Assembly: GCF_900625025.1 (NCBI RefSeq) | Contig: NZ_LR130576.1 | Coordinates: 186,001 to 250,000 of the forward strand | From: Lachnoclostridium sp. Marseille-P6806 | GTDB lineage: Bacteria; Bacillota; Clostridia; Lachnospirales; Lachnospiraceae | Direction of reading: 5' to 3' | Length of the DNA stretch: 64,000 nt | Part shown: in pieces, positions 52,396 through 61,877 of the stretch | Layout: each line of letters begins with the position of its first letter | How positions within the stretch are numbered: position 1 is the first letter of the stretch | Translations under genes and position numbers: made by a program | Notes under the pieces: generated by a model | What the model saw: only the letters and a program-made list of their open reading frames with translations | Told to the model about the DNA's origin: nothing | The model's database searches: none

Positions 52396-53268
52396 TCACC
52401 GGCTCAGCGCATCGATCAGATACATCCGGAATGTTCCCGTGCCGATATGACCGAACAGGCACATCTCCCGTTCCGCCGTCTCCGCCGCGAGGTCATACGT
52501 CAGGACGGCATCACAGACGGACCGGTGCCGTTCCTCCGAAGATACATCATTCCCTCCCGCCGCCAGCGCCGCCGCAATAAACGCCGACAGCATGCAGCCG
52601 CTCCCTGTGACCCGCGTCAGAAGCGGCGTCCCGCGGGAGCAAAGAGCAATCTCTCCCCCCGTGACAATGCGGTCCGTCCCGCCGGTCACCGCCAGTGTGC
52701 AGGAAAGCCGCCGTGAGAGCGCACGCAGCTCCTCGTCCGCCAGCGCCGGAGACGAGGCCTCCACGCCTCGCGACGGCACCGCGCTCTCTTCCCTGCCGGC
52801 GTCTCCTCCCGCCGCGCCGCCAACTCCCATAAGGCCGCCGATTGCCGCGAGCTCGGAGCGATTCCCCCGGATGCAGGCAAAGCGGATGTCCGCGAGAAGC
52901 CGCCGCAGTATCTGCGCCCGGTATTCCGAAGCCCCCGCGCCGACGGGATCAAGCACAACGGGAATCCCTTTCCGGTTTGCGGCGTCCGCCGCCCGCAGCA
53001 TTCCCTCCACGCGACGGTCGTTCGGCGTTCCGATATTGAGAAGCAGGCCGTCTGCCAGCGCCGCAAGCTCAGCGCTCTCTTTCGGATCCTCGGCACAGAC
53101 CGCCGACGCTCCGCAGGCCAATACTGCGTTGACCACATCCGTCACCGTAACGCTGTTTGTCAGAATATGAATGAGCGGCCGAGCCTCACGGATCCGCCGC
53201 ACGGTGTGCGCCGCGATCTCTCCGGCCTCCGGAGCCTCCGCCCCGCAGTTTGTACGTCTCTCTTTCAT
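52396..53268 (-). CDS. thiM: Hydroxyethylthiazole kinase
   Basis: Phosphorylates imported hydroxyethylthiazole. 290 residues, somewhat longer than usual (about 265) because of a Gly/Ala-rich insertion near residues 145-175. PLIHILTNSVTVTDVVNAVLA, VVLDPVGAGAS, RGNRSELAAIGG and VTGSGCMLSAFIAA are family motifs. First gene behind the TPP riboswitch. Confidence 0.96.
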   Translation of the reverse strand: MKERRTNCGAEAPEAGEIAAHTVRRIREARPLIHILTNSVTVTDVVNAVLACGASAVCAEDPKESAELAALADGLLLNIGTPNDRRVEGMLRAADAANRKGIPVVLDPVGAGASEYRAQILRRLLADIRFACIRGNRSELAAIGGLMGVGGAAGGDAGREESAVPSRGVEASSPALADEELRALSRRLSCTLAVTGGTDRIVTGGEIALCSRGTPLLTRVTGSGCMLSAFIAAALAAGGNDVSSEERHRSVCDAVLTYDLAAETAEREMCLFGHIGTGTFRMYLIDALSR

Positions 53269-53328
53269 TCCGCCGTCTCCCGTTCCTTTTCCGATATCAG
53301 ATTTTCAAACATCAGCTTCTCAGACATC

Positions 53329-53363
53329 AAAAAATCCCCTGTGCATTTCTGCAAGGGGATTCC
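53329..53363 (-). terminator. Expression-platform terminator of the TPP riboswitch
   Basis: Minus strand ATCCCCT...GCA-GAAA-TGC...AGGGGAT followed by TTTTTT. Lies between the aptamer and the thiM start. Confidence 0.82.
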
Positions 53364-53469
53364 CTTCTCCGACACACAGAGCGCATCTTAACGAGCGGCT
53401 TTTCACCGCGCCGCGCATCCGCACATGCACAGCGCACCGCCCGGCAGACAGCCTCTGCGCGTCAGATAA

Positions 53470-53576
53470 ACAGCTTCCTTACGCCGGTATTATCCGGTTC
53501 AAGTAATGAGGGTCGCGGCCGCCGGCACATCCCGGATGCCCTTAAAAGCCGCGTCTCAGCATTTGCTCCCCTAGCA
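53470..53576 (-). promoter_or_regulatory. TPP riboswitch controlling thiM-thiE-thiW-thiD-cytX
   Basis: Minus strand shows the thi-box core in order: CTAGGGGAGC, GCTGAGA, then ACCCTCATTACTTGAACC, GGATAATACCGGCGTAAGG. With the downstream terminator this gives transcription-off control by thiamine pyrophosphate. It accounts for most of the 434-bp gap 53269-53702. Confidence 0.95.
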
Positions 53577-53593
53577 CGATATTCTTTTTGAAT

Positions 53594-53622
53594 AACTTAG
53601 AGCACGGGAACCGGAAAGTCAA
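53594..53622 (-). promoter_or_regulatory. Promoter of the thi salvage operon
   Basis: Minus strand TTGACT (53622-53617), 17-bp spacer, TAAGTT (53599-53594), about 20 bp ahead of the aptamer. Confidence 0.65.
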
Positions 53623-53702
53623 TATCCCGAAGCTCTTGTTCCTGATTTTGTACGCGGTGCCGCGGCACCGCTCCGTCCCATTCCGGCTTCGTCCATCCCG
53701 CG

Positions 53703-54251
53703 TCAGTTCTCTTTCTTAAGGCTCCCCGACTTTCCGGCCACATTGGAATACGCGGCCATCAGGAGAGTCCCCAGAATGCCGATGATGATGACGTTGCCGA
53801 GGAACGCGAAGATCCCCTGCACGAAGACCTTGGAAACCGGCTCCGCATAGACCAGAATATCGAGCACCGGAGCTGCCGCAATCCACGCCGCCGCGTTGGC
53901 AATGACCTGCACGACATTAAAGAGAACGATATTTCCCTTTGAAAAGCCGCCCTCGCGGACCGCGAACTTCTTTGCAAACAATCCCACCGGAATCGCCACG
54001 ACCGCCTCCGGGAACACCCAGCTCCACCACACGGAGCCATAGAAGATCGCGTCTCCGAGCGTATGTCCCAGAAGACCGATCACCGCTCCCACCCACGGGC
54101 CGAACACGGCGGAGAGAAACGCCAGAACCGCCATGCGGGGCTGCAGATAGGTATTGGGAATCCCGATGGGAATCTGAACCTCCGTCAGAACAACAAACAG
54201 CGCCGTACCGATACCGGCCGCCACAACCTCCCTGATGCCGAATTTCTTCAT
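53703..54251 (-). CDS. UPF0397-type ECF transporter S component
   Basis: 182 residues, five to six helices. VVAAGIGTALFVVL, FGPWVGAVIGLLGHTLGDAIFYGSVWWSWVFPE and VLFNVVQVIANAAAW match the UPF0397 family, often annotated as an ECF riboflavin transporter substrate-binding protein; the substrate is not settled. In streptococci and lactobacilli this family lies next to an ATPase of about 560 residues and an EcfT of about 275, exactly the sizes of the pair at 45086-47616, 6 kb away here. AGGAGG precedes the start; an extended -10 TGCTATACT lies about 45 bp upstream. Confidence 0.85.
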   Translation of the reverse strand: MKKFGIREVVAAGIGTALFVVLTEVQIPIGIPNTYLQPRMAVLAFLSAVFGPWVGAVIGLLGHTLGDAIFYGSVWWSWVFPEAVVAIPVGLFAKKFAVREGGFSKGNIVLFNVVQVIANAAAWIAAAPVLDILVYAEPVSKVFVQGIFAFLGNVIIIGILGTLLMAAYSNVAGKSGSLKKEN

Positions 54252-54476
54252 GCCTGTATCCTCCTCATAAGATGCAGAAATCACAACACTGCAAGTATAG
54301 CACAGAGCGCTCCGCCGCACGACGGACAAAACGCCGGATGTTTATATTTTTTTAATATTCTTTTCCTCTCAGATGCCTTGCTTTCGGCCGCCGCATCGTT
54401 AGAATTACACATATTGAATACGAATCGGAAGCGCCGCGCAAGGGCCGGATTATATGAAAGTGGGTGAAATGTCTCT

Positions 54477-54965
54477 ATGAACAAGGATCAGTGGAAATAC
54501 AGGATATCCCGTTTTTTTGCGGGGAGATACGGCTATGATCTGCTGGGGAAGTTTCTGCTTCACTGCGCGCTGATCCTGATTCTCCTCTCCTCCTTTGTCC
54601 GTTTTCTGCGCTGGATGAATCTTCCCGCGCTGATCCTCATCGTCTGGGCGTACTTCCGGATCCTCTCCCGCAGCACCGCCGCCCGTTCCCGGGAAAATCA
54701 GCGCTATCTTGCATGCCGCGCCCGGTTTTCCTCTCTGACGGGTCGGTATTTTCCCTTTCTGCGGGGCTCTGCGGCGCGTTTTACCGCAGCTCTCCGCCGC
54801 TTCGCCTCGAAGCTCGCCGGGCTCTTTTCCCGCCTCTTCGCGGCGCGGCGCTATCATATTTACCGCTGTCCGGGCTGCGGTCAGAAGCTCCGCATTCCCC
54901 GGGGAAAAGGCAGGATTATGATTCGCTGTCCGCGCTGCGGCACAGAATTTCAGAAGCGCTCCTGA
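54477..54965 (+). CDS. Membrane protein with C-terminal zinc ribbon
   Basis: 162 residues. Two hydrophobic segments ([18 protein letters not shown] and [15 protein letters not shown]), a long Arg-rich amphipathic stretch, then a zinc ribbon ([15 protein letters not shown]...CPRCGTEF). Unknown function. It heads a plus-strand trio with the DUF5685 and DnaJ-domain genes; I recall this combination in related clostridia, so the three may act together. No clear Shine-Dalgarno sequence at the start. Confidence 0.75.
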   Translation: MNKDQWKYRISRFFAGRYGYDLLGKFLLHCALILILLSSFVRFLRWMNLPALILIVWAYFRILSRSTAARSRENQRYLACRARFSSLTGRYFPFLRGSAARFTAALRRFASKLAGLFSRLFAARRYHIYRCPGCGQKLRIPRGKGRIMIRCPRCGTEFQKRS

Positions 54966-55023
54966 CCGGTTCTTTCACGGCAGTACTTTCACCGCAAGAT
55001 TTCTTTTGAATATCAATCCGGGG

Positions 55024-55029
55024 TATAAT
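55024..55029 (+). promoter_or_regulatory. -10 element 7 bp before the DUF5685 start codon (possible leaderless transcript)
   Basis: Perfect TATAAT, with only TCAGAA and the ATG after it and no Shine-Dalgarno sequence. Transcription from here would begin at or near the A of the ATG. No strong -35 is seen. Confidence 0.45.
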
Positions 55030-55035
55030 TCAGAA

Positions 55036-55917
55036 ATGTTCGGATATATTGTCGTCAACCAGCCGGAGCTCCGTCTCCGCGAACTTGAGCTTTACCGCTC
55101 CTACTACTGCGGCCTGTGCCGCGTCCTGAAGCAGAAATACGGCGCGGCAGGGCAGCTCACGCTCAGCTATGATACGACGTTCCTGACGCTCCTCCTGTCC
55201 GGCCTGTATGAGCCGGAGGATACGGAGGGCGATACGCGCTGCGCGGCTCACCCCTTTGAGAGGCATGCGACGCGGATCAATGAATTCACGGAATACGCCG
55301 CGGATATGAACGTCATCCTCTCCTATTGGTCCTGCATCGACGACTGGAAAGATGAACGCCGTCTCCGGAAGCTCTTCTTCGCAAAGCTCCTCTCGCGCCG
55401 CAGCAGGGCGGCCGCCTCCCGCCTCCGGGAAAAATCGGACGCCATTGCCCTGCAGCTTCGCCGCCTTGGCGAGGAGGAAAAACGGCCGGATGCCGACCTT
55501 GACACACTGAGCGGATGCTTCGGAGAGATCATGGCGGAGGCGCTTGCCTGCCGGCACGACGACTGGGAACCCACGCTCCGCCGCATGGGTTTTTTCCTCG
55601 GAAAGTTCATCTATATCATGGATGCGTGGGATGATCTGGAAAAGGATCGGAAAAGCGGCGCCTTTAATCCGCTGCTCCGCCTCGCCGCGCAGATGAACGA
55701 CGATCCGGACGACTATGAGGACGACTTCGACCGCCATATAAAACATCTGCTCACGATGATGATGGCGGAATGCGCCAAATGCTTTGAGACGCTTCCCATC
55801 GTGAAAAACGCGGAGCTGCTGCGCAATATCCTCTATTCCGGCGTGTGGACGCAGTGGAACCGGAAAACCGCGGCATCCGCCGCAGCCAAGACCGGAACGC
55901 CCCGTCCCGGCGCCTGA
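55036..55917 (+). CDS. DUF5685 family protein
   Basis: 293 residues, function unknown, soluble and rich in helices. Begins [29 protein letters not shown] with a CGLC pair, has [19 protein letters not shown], and an Asp-rich [20 protein letters not shown] stretch resembling the metal-binding Asp motif (DDxxD) of isoprenoid synthase folds. This resemblance is my reading, not an established assignment. Followed 35 nt later by the DnaJ-domain gene, suggesting coexpression. Start 55036 fits the sequence; 55006 would put the promoter inside the gene. Confidence 0.8.
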   Translation: MFGYIVVNQPELRLRELELYRSYYCGLCRVLKQKYGAAGQLTLSYDTTFLTLLLSGLYEPEDTEGDTRCAAHPFERHATRINEFTEYAADMNVILSYWSCIDDWKDERRLRKLFFAKLLSRRSRAAASRLREKSDAIALQLRRLGEEEKRPDADLDTLSGCFGEIMAEALACRHDDWEPTLRRMGFFLGKFIYIMDAWDDLEKDRKSGAFNPLLRLAAQMNDDPDDYEDDFDRHIKHLLTMMMAECAKCFETLPIVKNAELLRNILYSGVWTQWNRKTAASAAAKTGTPRPGA

Positions 55918-55952
55918 TCTTACAACAACATTCTCACGGAGATTCCTGCTTT

Positions 55953-56738
55953 ATGTCAGATCCATATGTCACGCTCGGGATATCCCGGAGCGCCTCGGAT
56001 GAAGAGATCAAAAAAGCCTACCGCAGCCTCAGCCGCAAGTATCATCCGGATGCCAATGTCAGCAATCCGAACAAAGCGCAGGCCGAGGAAAAATTCAAGG
56101 AGGTGCAGGCTGCCTATCAGCAGATCATGTACGAAAAGCAGCATCCCTACGCCTCCTCCGACGCCTCGTCTGCCGGCGCTTCCTCCTACGGGCCGCGTTC
56201 CTCCGGAAATTCCTCCTACGGCTACGGGCGGTACAGCGGCTACGGCGACTGGAGCGACTTCTGGAATCAGTTCGGCGATTTCTGGAACGGCTCCTACGGC
56301 TACCGGGAATACAGCGGCGGGCCGGGCCGCGCCGGCAGCACCGAGGATGAAGAACGGCTGCACTATCAGGCGGCCGCCAATTTCATCAATGCCCGCCACT
56401 ACCGCGAAGCGGTCAACGTCCTGAACAGCATCCCGAACCGCACCGCGCAGTGGTACTATTACAGCGCCGTGGCAAGCGCAGGACTCGGAAATAATGTGTC
56501 CGCCCTGCAGTTTGCGCGCACGGCGGCCCGCATGGAACCGGGCCGCGCCGTCTACCGGGACCTTGCAGAACGCCTGCAGGCGGGGAGCGGCTGGTATGAA
56601 GCGCGGCAGGCCTCCTATTCCATGCCGGCCGCCGGTTCGGCCCGCTGGTGCCTGCGCCTCTGCATCCTCAACGCCGTGCTGAATTTCTTCCTCAACCTGT
56701 TCTGCGGCGGTTCCATCTGCTGCGGAGGACTGCCCTGA
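55953..56738 (+). CDS. DnaJ-domain protein with TPR-like region and C-terminal hydrophobic Cys/Gly tail
   Basis: 261 residues. N-terminal J domain ([27 protein letters not shown] motif in KYHPDAN) of about 65 residues recruits an Hsp70 (DnaK). A Ser/Tyr/Gly-rich stretch (about 70-130) resembles the G/F linker but with Tyr. Helical repeats follow, then a hydrophobic end ([23 protein letters not shown]) that could insert in or pack against a membrane. No zinc centre of true DnaJ. Probably a specialised co-chaperone working with the DUF5685 protein. Confidence 0.85.
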   Translation: MSDPYVTLGISRSASDEEIKKAYRSLSRKYHPDANVSNPNKAQAEEKFKEVQAAYQQIMYEKQHPYASSDASSAGASSYGPRSSGNSSYGYGRYSGYGDWSDFWNQFGDFWNGSYGYREYSGGPGRAGSTEDEERLHYQAAANFINARHYREAVNVLNSIPNRTAQWYYYSAVASAGLGNNVSALQFARTAARMEPGRAVYRDLAERLQAGSGWYEARQASYSMPAAGSARWCLRLCILNAVLNFFLNLFCGGSICCGGLP

Positions 56739-56783
56739 TCGGGAACTTCCCCTCTCTGCTCCCCGCCTGCATCAATACAATTC

Positions 56784-57794
56784 TTATATCTCGCCTACGG
56801 TTTTTCCCTCGTAGACCGAGCCTTTCACAATAATCTGGCGGGTCAGCGTCGTCCGCGGGCGCTCGATCTGCAAAATCAGCTCCCGCGCGGCCTCCATTCC
56901 CATTCTTTCGGCATCCTGCCGAATCGTCGTGAGCTGCGGCTCTATATGACGCGCGATACGGATGCCGTCATATCCCGCGACGGAAATATCCTCCGGGATC
57001 GACAGCCCGCGCTCCTTGATCGCATTGATTCCTCCAAAGGCCGAAAAATCATCCGGATACAGAATACAGGTCGGCGGCTGCGGAAGATCCAGAAGCTCCT
57101 CCGTCTGCCGCGCCGTCTCATCCGTATTGCGGTACGGCGCCTCGCGGATATATTCATCCGGGATCTCAAGTCCCAGCTCGTCCGCCGTTTTGAAAAAGCT
57201 GGAGACACGCCCCTGCGTAACCGAGGAATCCAGCCCATGGATGAACGAGATCCTGCGGTGCCCCTTCCCGTAGACATAGCTGAGCAGGTCGCGCATACCG
57301 CCGACATTATCGGACAGAATCGCCGTGCGGTTGTTGAACATGTGGTCGATCGTCACGACCGGAATATCGCTGCGCACCAGCTCCAGAACCTCCGGATCGT
57401 AAAAATTTACGCAGGCGATGCAGACCCCGTCAAAGCCCCGGTATCTCGCGTGCGCCAGATACGACATGCGGTTGGAGCGGGTCTTGTTTCCGTTGATAAA
57501 GGTAATGTCATAGCCCATAGACTCTGCTTTTCGCTTGAAACTGTCGAGAATATAGGCAAAGAAATCATGCGTCAGACCATTCTGCGCCTCATCGACGAAG
57601 AGCATGCCGATGTTGTAGGTCCGGTTTGTCTTGAGCGCCTTGGCTGCGGAATTGGGATAATAACCGAGCTCCGCCGCCACCTCTTTGATATGTGCTTTCG
57701 TCTCCGCACTGATGTCGTTGTGATTATTAAGTGCCTTGCTGACCGTTGCGATGGAAACACCGCAGGCAGCAGAAATATCTTTCAGTGATACCAT
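56784..57794 (-). CDS. LacI-family transcriptional regulator
   Basis: 336 residues: N-terminal LacI HTH ([22 protein letters not shown] with hinge helix SAAKAL) and a periplasmic-binding-like sugar domain ([10 protein letters not shown]... to ...[10 protein letters not shown]). Divergent from the cellobiose phosphorylase gene across a 471-bp region with LacI-type sites, so it is probably the local regulator for that gene and itself; the effector may be cellobiose or a breakdown product. Confidence 0.93.
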   Translation of the reverse strand: MVSLKDISAACGVSIATVSKALNNHNDISAETKAHIKEVAAELGYYPNSAAKALKTNRTYNIGMLFVDEAQNGLTHDFFAYILDSFKRKAESMGYDITFINGNKTRSNRMSYLAHARYRGFDGVCIACVNFYDPEVLELVRSDIPVVTIDHMFNNRTAILSDNVGGMRDLLSYVYGKGHRRISFIHGLDSSVTQGRVSSFFKTADELGLEIPDEYIREAPYRNTDETARQTEELLDLPQPPTCILYPDDFSAFGGINAIKERGLSIPEDISVAGYDGIRIARHIEPQLTTIRQDAERMGMEAARELILQIERPRTTLTRQIIVKGSVYEGKTVGEI

Positions 57795-57861
57795 ACTTCC
57801 CCCGTTCTATTTCTCCTGCATGCCGCGCCGGCTTCTTTTCCGTCCGGCTTCTTAACATTAA

Positions 57862-57932
57862 ATTATAGCCTCCCTGCGCCTTTCGCACCATGGGTTACGG
57901 CAATTCCGGCTTTTCTTAATCGTTTTCGTTAA
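57862..57932 (-). promoter_or_regulatory. lacI-type promoter region with upstream operator
   Basis: TATAAT (57867-57862) and, upstream, an imperfect palindrome TTAACGAAAACGATTAA (57932-57916) of the LacI-operator kind with CG at the centre of each half. Likely autoregulation. Confidence 0.5.
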
Positions 57933-58113
57933 AAGAATACCTCCTGACAACAGAAAAAGCAAGCCGCCTCTCTCCGCACCCCGCCGCTCCGGCGTCTCCT
58001 TTCATAAAAAGCGCCCGACCCGCCTCTCCTGCAAGTGCCGCATATTAGGGCGTTTTCCTCTCTTTCTCCGTCCCCGTGCAAAGAGCTGTACAAAAGAAGA
58101 CAAAAGTTTCGTG

Positions 58114-58143
58114 TTGCTTTTTGGAATATGCCGAGTATATAAT
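58114..58143 (+). promoter_or_regulatory. Promoter of the cellobiose phosphorylase gene
   Basis: TTGCTT, 18-bp spacer, TATAAT. Confidence 0.65.
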
Positions 58144-58171
58144 GAACTTCGTACAGGACCGCGCCGGAGCT

Positions 58172-58181
58172 TAAACGTTTA
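58172..58181 (+). promoter_or_regulatory. LacI-type operator downstream of the cellobiose phosphorylase start site
   Basis: Perfect palindrome TAAACGTTTA with the central CG of LacI-family sites, about 20 bp after the predicted transcription start. Binding here would block elongation or initiation. The rest of the 471-bp gap shows nothing else definite. Confidence 0.6.
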
Positions 58182-58265
58182 CAATACGTTCGTCCGCGCT
58201 TCCCGCCCACAAAAAGACCCCCTCCGCCATGATCGGACGGATGCAAAAAGGAGAGCAGGCACACT

Positions 58266-60716
58266 ATGAAATTCGGCTATTTTGACGACAAAAACCGGGA
58301 GTACGTGATCACCACCCCGCAGACGCCCCTGCCGTGGATCAATTACCTTGGCAATCAGGACTTTTTCAGCCTGATCTCCAACACGATGGGCGGCTATTCT
58401 TTCTACAAGGACGCAAAGCTCCTGCGTCTTACGCGCTACCGCTACAACAGCGTGCCCTATGATAATAATGGAAAATATTTCTTCATTCAGGACGGCGATA
58501 CGCTCTGGAATCCGGGCTGGCAGCCGACCCGGACCGAGCTGGACCGCTACGAGTGCCGCCACGGTCTCGGGTACAGCCGCTTTCTCGGCGTCAAAAACGA
58601 TATCGAGGCCTCGGTTCTCAGCTTTGTTCCGCTCGGCGACAACTGTCAGATCGACCATGTGAAGCTCACCAATCTCTCGGGCGCACCGAAGTCCATCCGA
58701 CTTTATTCCTATGTGGAATGGTGCCTCTGGAACGCCTCCGACGACTGCGAGAATTTCCAGCGCAACCTCTCCACCGGTGAGGTCGAGGTCGAGGGCTCCG
58801 CGATTTTTCATAAAACGGAATACCGCGAGCGGAGAAACCACTATGCCGTCCGCTCCGTCAACGCCGCGATCGACGGCTTTGATACCATACGTTCCGCATT
58901 CATCGGAACCTACAACGGTCCCGATGCGCCCGAGGCGATTCTCCGCGGCGGCTGCACCAATTCCATGGCGAGCGGCTGGTCCCCGATCGCCGCACAGCAG
59001 CTCGACATCCGTCTTTCCCCCGGCGAAACAAGATCCCTTGTCTTTGTTCTGGGATATATCGAAAACCCGGAAAGCGAGAAATGGGCGGATGGCACACAGC
59101 CCCGCGACGGCATCATCAACAAGACCCGCGCATACGCCATGCTGGACCGCTACCGAACGGACGGGCAGGCCGAGGCCGCCTTTGCGGAGCTCCGCGCATA
59201 CTGGAGCGGGCTCCTCGCCCGCTACACGCTCCGCTGCGGGGACGACAAGGTCAGCCGCATGGTCAACATCTGGAATCCGTATCAGTGCATGATCACATTC
59301 AACATGAGCCGCTCCGCCTCCTACTATGAATCCGGCATCGGGCGCGGCATGGGCTTCCGCGATTCCTGTCAGGATCTGCTCGGCTTTGTCCACCTCATCC
59401 CGGGACGCGCAAGGGAACGAATCATCGACATCGCCTCGACACAGTTCCCGGACGGCTCGGCCTATCATCAGTATCAGCCGCTCACAAAGAAAGGCAATGC
59501 CGGCATCGGCTCCGGCTTCAACGACGATCCGCTCTGGCTCATTGCGGCGGTCTCCGCATACACGCGCGAAACAGGCGATTACTCCATCCTCGACGAGACG
59601 GTGCCCTACGACGGCGATATGTCCATCGCCACCTCTCTGATGGAGCATCTGCGCCGCTCCCTTGATTTCACCATCAGCCACAAGGGGCCGCACGGTCTCC
59701 CGCTCATCGGGCGCGCCGACTGGAACGACTGCCTGAATCTCAACTGCTTCTCCGAGCATCCCGGGGAATCGTTTCAGACGTTCGGCCCGTCGGAGGGTCC
59801 GGTGGCGGAATCTGTCTTTATCGGCGGCATGTTCGTCAAGTACACGGAGGAATACGCAGAGCTCTGCGAGCTGCGCGGCGCTGCCGCAGAGGCCTCGAGA
59901 GCGCGGAGCGAGCGCGAAGCCATGTACCGCGCCGTCTGTTCCGCGGGCTGGGACGGCGAATGGTTTCTGCGGGCCTACGACGCGTACGGAAACAAGGTCG
60001 GCTCCCATGAGTGCGAGGACGGTCAGATCTTCATCGAGCCGCAGGGCTTCTGCGTTCTTGCCGGCTGCGGTGTGAAAGAGGGTTTTGCGGACAGAGCGCT
60101 CCGCTCCGTCGAAAAACAGCTCGATACGAAGTACGGCATCTGCATCCTCGCGCCGGCCTATAAGCGATATCACCTCGAGCTCGGCGAAATCAGCTCCTAT
60201 CCCCCGGGATATAAGGAAAACGGCGGCATTTTCTGCCACAACAACCCGTGGGTCTCGATCGCGGAGACGGTCTGCGGACACGGCGACCGTGCGTTCGAAA
60301 TTTACCGGAAGACCTGTCCCGCCTACACGGAGGATATTTCAGAGATTCACCGCACGGAGCCCTATGTCTACTGTCAGATGGTCGCCGGCCGCGAAGCGAA
60401 ATATTTCGGAGAGGGCAAGAACAGCTGGCTGACAGGAACCGCCGCATGGACGTTCACGGATATCTCCCAGTATATTCTGGGGATTCAGCCCACGCATACG
60501 GGCCTCCGGATCGATCCCTGCGTGCCCCACGGCTTCGGCAGCTTCCAGATCGACCGCCGCTTCCGGGATGCTGTATATCACATCGAGGTCACGAACCCGG
60601 ACGATGTCGAAAAGGGCGTGCGGTCAATGACGGTCGACGGGCAGGCCGTCGCGGGCTGTACGGTTCCCCTTGTCCCGGGAAAGAAAGAATATCAGGTCCG
60701 TGTCGTGATGGGCTGA
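58266..60716 (+). CDS. Cellobiose phosphorylase (GH94)
   Basis: Splits cellobiose with phosphate to glucose 1-phosphate and glucose in the cytoplasm, saving one ATP. 816 residues, family length. Starts [36 protein letters not shown] carries the general acid Asp488; [23 protein letters not shown] and TGTAAWTF form the phosphate and sugar sites. The ADWNDCLN segment matches cellobiose rather than chitobiose or cellodextrin enzymes best, as far as memory allows. AAAGGAG lies 13 nt upstream. Followed by a bidirectional terminator. Confidence 0.93.
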   Translation: MKFGYFDDKNREYVITTPQTPLPWINYLGNQDFFSLISNTMGGYSFYKDAKLLRLTRYRYNSVPYDNNGKYFFIQDGDTLWNPGWQPTRTELDRYECRHGLGYSRFLGVKNDIEASVLSFVPLGDNCQIDHVKLTNLSGAPKSIRLYSYVEWCLWNASDDCENFQRNLSTGEVEVEGSAIFHKTEYRERRNHYAVRSVNAAIDGFDTIRSAFIGTYNGPDAPEAILRGGCTNSMASGWSPIAAQQLDIRLSPGETRSLVFVLGYIENPESEKWADGTQPRDGIINKTRAYAMLDRYRTDGQAEAAFAELRAYWSGLLARYTLRCGDDKVSRMVNIWNPYQCMITFNMSRSASYYESGIGRGMGFRDSCQDLLGFVHLIPGRARERIIDIASTQFPDGSAYHQYQPLTKKGNAGIGSGFNDDPLWLIAAVSAYTRETGDYSILDETVPYDGDMSIATSLMEHLRRSLDFTISHKGPHGLPLIGRADWNDCLNLNCFSEHPGESFQTFGPSEGPVAESVFIGGMFVKYTEEYAELCELRGAAAEASRARSEREAMYRAVCSAGWDGEWFLRAYDAYGNKVGSHECEDGQIFIEPQGFCVLAGCGVKEGFADRALRSVEKQLDTKYGICILAPAYKRYHLELGEISSYPPGYKENGGIFCHNNPWVSIAETVCGHGDRAFEIYRKTCPAYTEDISEIHRTEPYVYCQMVAGREAKYFGEGKNSWLTGTAAWTFTDISQYILGIQPTHTGLRIDPCVPHGFGSFQIDRRFRDAVYHIEVTNPDDVEKGVRSMTVDGQAVAGCTVPLVPGKKEYQVRVVMG

Positions 60717-60783
60717 GTCCGCGCTTTCTCATCCGTCCGGCGGCCTTTCACCAGCCTGCAAAAAGAAAAAGAATGAAAAGAAG

Positions 60784-60842
60784 AAGGATGACATCCCGTA
60801 TACTGCCCATATAAGGCAATATGCAGGATGTCATCCTTTTTT
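60784..60842. terminator. Bidirectional terminator between cellobiose phosphorylase and nth
   Basis: Arms AAGGATGACATCC / GGATGTCATCCTT with a loop of about 29 nt and T-runs on both sides. Confidence 0.85.
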
Positions 60843-61599
60843 ATTCGAGCGCCGCGGCCTGCTTTCCATAGCGGCAGATCTCTTTCAGACAGCATTCTCC
60901 GCAGCGGGGATGCCGTGCGACACAGACCGCCCGCCCGTGATTCACGAAGCGATGGCAGAGATCCGAGCCCTCCTCCGGCGGTATGATCTTCCAGAGCTCT
61001 CTCTCAACCTTTGCCGGCTCTTTCAGATCGTCGACAAGACCGATGAGATTGCACAGGCGGATACAGTGCGTATCCGTCACGATCGCCGGCTTGCCGAACA
61101 CATCGCCCATGACAAGATTAGCGCTCTTGCGCCCCACGCCGGGGAGGGCAAGGAGCGCGTCAAAATCATCCGGAACCCGGTCTGCATACTTCTCATGCAG
61201 CACCTTCATGCAGGCCGAGATATCTCTCGCCTTGCTGTGTCCGAGCCCGCATACCTTTACGATCTCCTCGATTTCCTCCACCGGCGCCTCCGCGAGGGCC
61301 TCCACGGTCGGAAATTTTTCATACAGGATCGGAACGGTCTTGTCCACGCGGGCATCGGTGCACTGCGCGGCGAGCCGCACGCTCACGAGGAGCTTCCACG
61401 GCTCATCGTACCAGAGCGTGCACTGCGCATCCGGATACTCCTCGCGCAGGCGCCTGATCACCTCAATCGCCAGCGCGCGTTTCTTTTCCAGATCCTTTTC
61501 CGCTGTCCCGACCGGCTTCTTCTTTAATTTCGTTTCGGATGTCTTTCCGGATCGCTTCCCAAGCTGTCTTTCCGGCTGTTTTTCAGATTGCTTTTTCAT
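60841..61599 (-). CDS. nth: Endonuclease III
   Basis: Base-excision-repair glycosylase/AP lyase for oxidised pyrimidines. 252 residues, with a basic N-terminal extension of about 40 residues (KKQSEKQPERQLGKRS...). HhH motif LPGVGRKSANLVMG with catalytic Lys, catalytic Asp in VTDTHCIRL, and the iron-sulfur loop C-x6-C-x2-C-x5-C at the end (CVARHPRCGECCLKEIC) are present. Confidence 0.96.
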   Translation of the reverse strand: MKKQSEKQPERQLGKRSGKTSETKLKKKPVGTAEKDLEKKRALAIEVIRRLREEYPDAQCTLWYDEPWKLLVSVRLAAQCTDARVDKTVPILYEKFPTVEALAEAPVEEIEEIVKVCGLGHSKARDISACMKVLHEKYADRVPDDFDALLALPGVGRKSANLVMGDVFGKPAIVTDTHCIRLCNLIGLVDDLKEPAKVERELWKIIPPEEGSDLCHRFVNHGRAVCVARHPRCGECCLKEICRYGKQAAALE

Positions 61600-61712
61600 C
61601 AGGGCCGTTCCTCTCCGCTCTGTCTCTTTCGCAACTACAACAAAATGAGCGCGTCACCGCCGAATACCGCATTTCTGCGAATCCCGACAGTGCCCACGCT
61701 CATCCGTTCACC

Positions 61713-61786
61713 TGTGCGTGACATGATTCGAACACGCGACCTTCTGGTCCGTAGCCAGACGCTCTATCCAGCTGAGCTACACGCAC
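61713..61786 (-). tRNA. tRNA-Arg (anticodon ACG)
   Basis: 74-nt cloverleaf on the minus strand: acceptor GTGCGTG/CACGCAC, D arm TAGCTCAGCTGGATAGA, anticodon stem TCTGG/CCAGA with loop CTACGGA (ACG), T arm GGTTCGAATC-like (GTGTTCGAATCATG), discriminator A. CCA is not encoded. ATGAGCG.../...CGCTCAT followed by TTTTG at about 61643-61703 could end its transcript before nth. Confidence 0.93.
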
Positions 61787-61821
61787 ATTTCGTATGCCTT
61801 TCAATATCGGCAACAAAATGT

Positions 61822-61850
61822 ATATTACACGCTCCCAGCCGGTTTGTCAA
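61822..61850 (-). promoter_or_regulatory. tRNA-Arg promoter
   Basis: Minus strand TTGACA (61850-61845), 17-bp spacer, TAATAT (61827-61822). Confidence 0.75.
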
Positions 61851-61877
61851 TCCCGTTTTTTCCGTTTTCCGGACGGC

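Noticed and set aside
58179-60281. 700-codon minus-strand frame opposite the cellobiose phosphorylase gene
   Set aside because: Same reason: antisense of a real gene with clear family motifs, no plausible domain, no ribosome-binding site.
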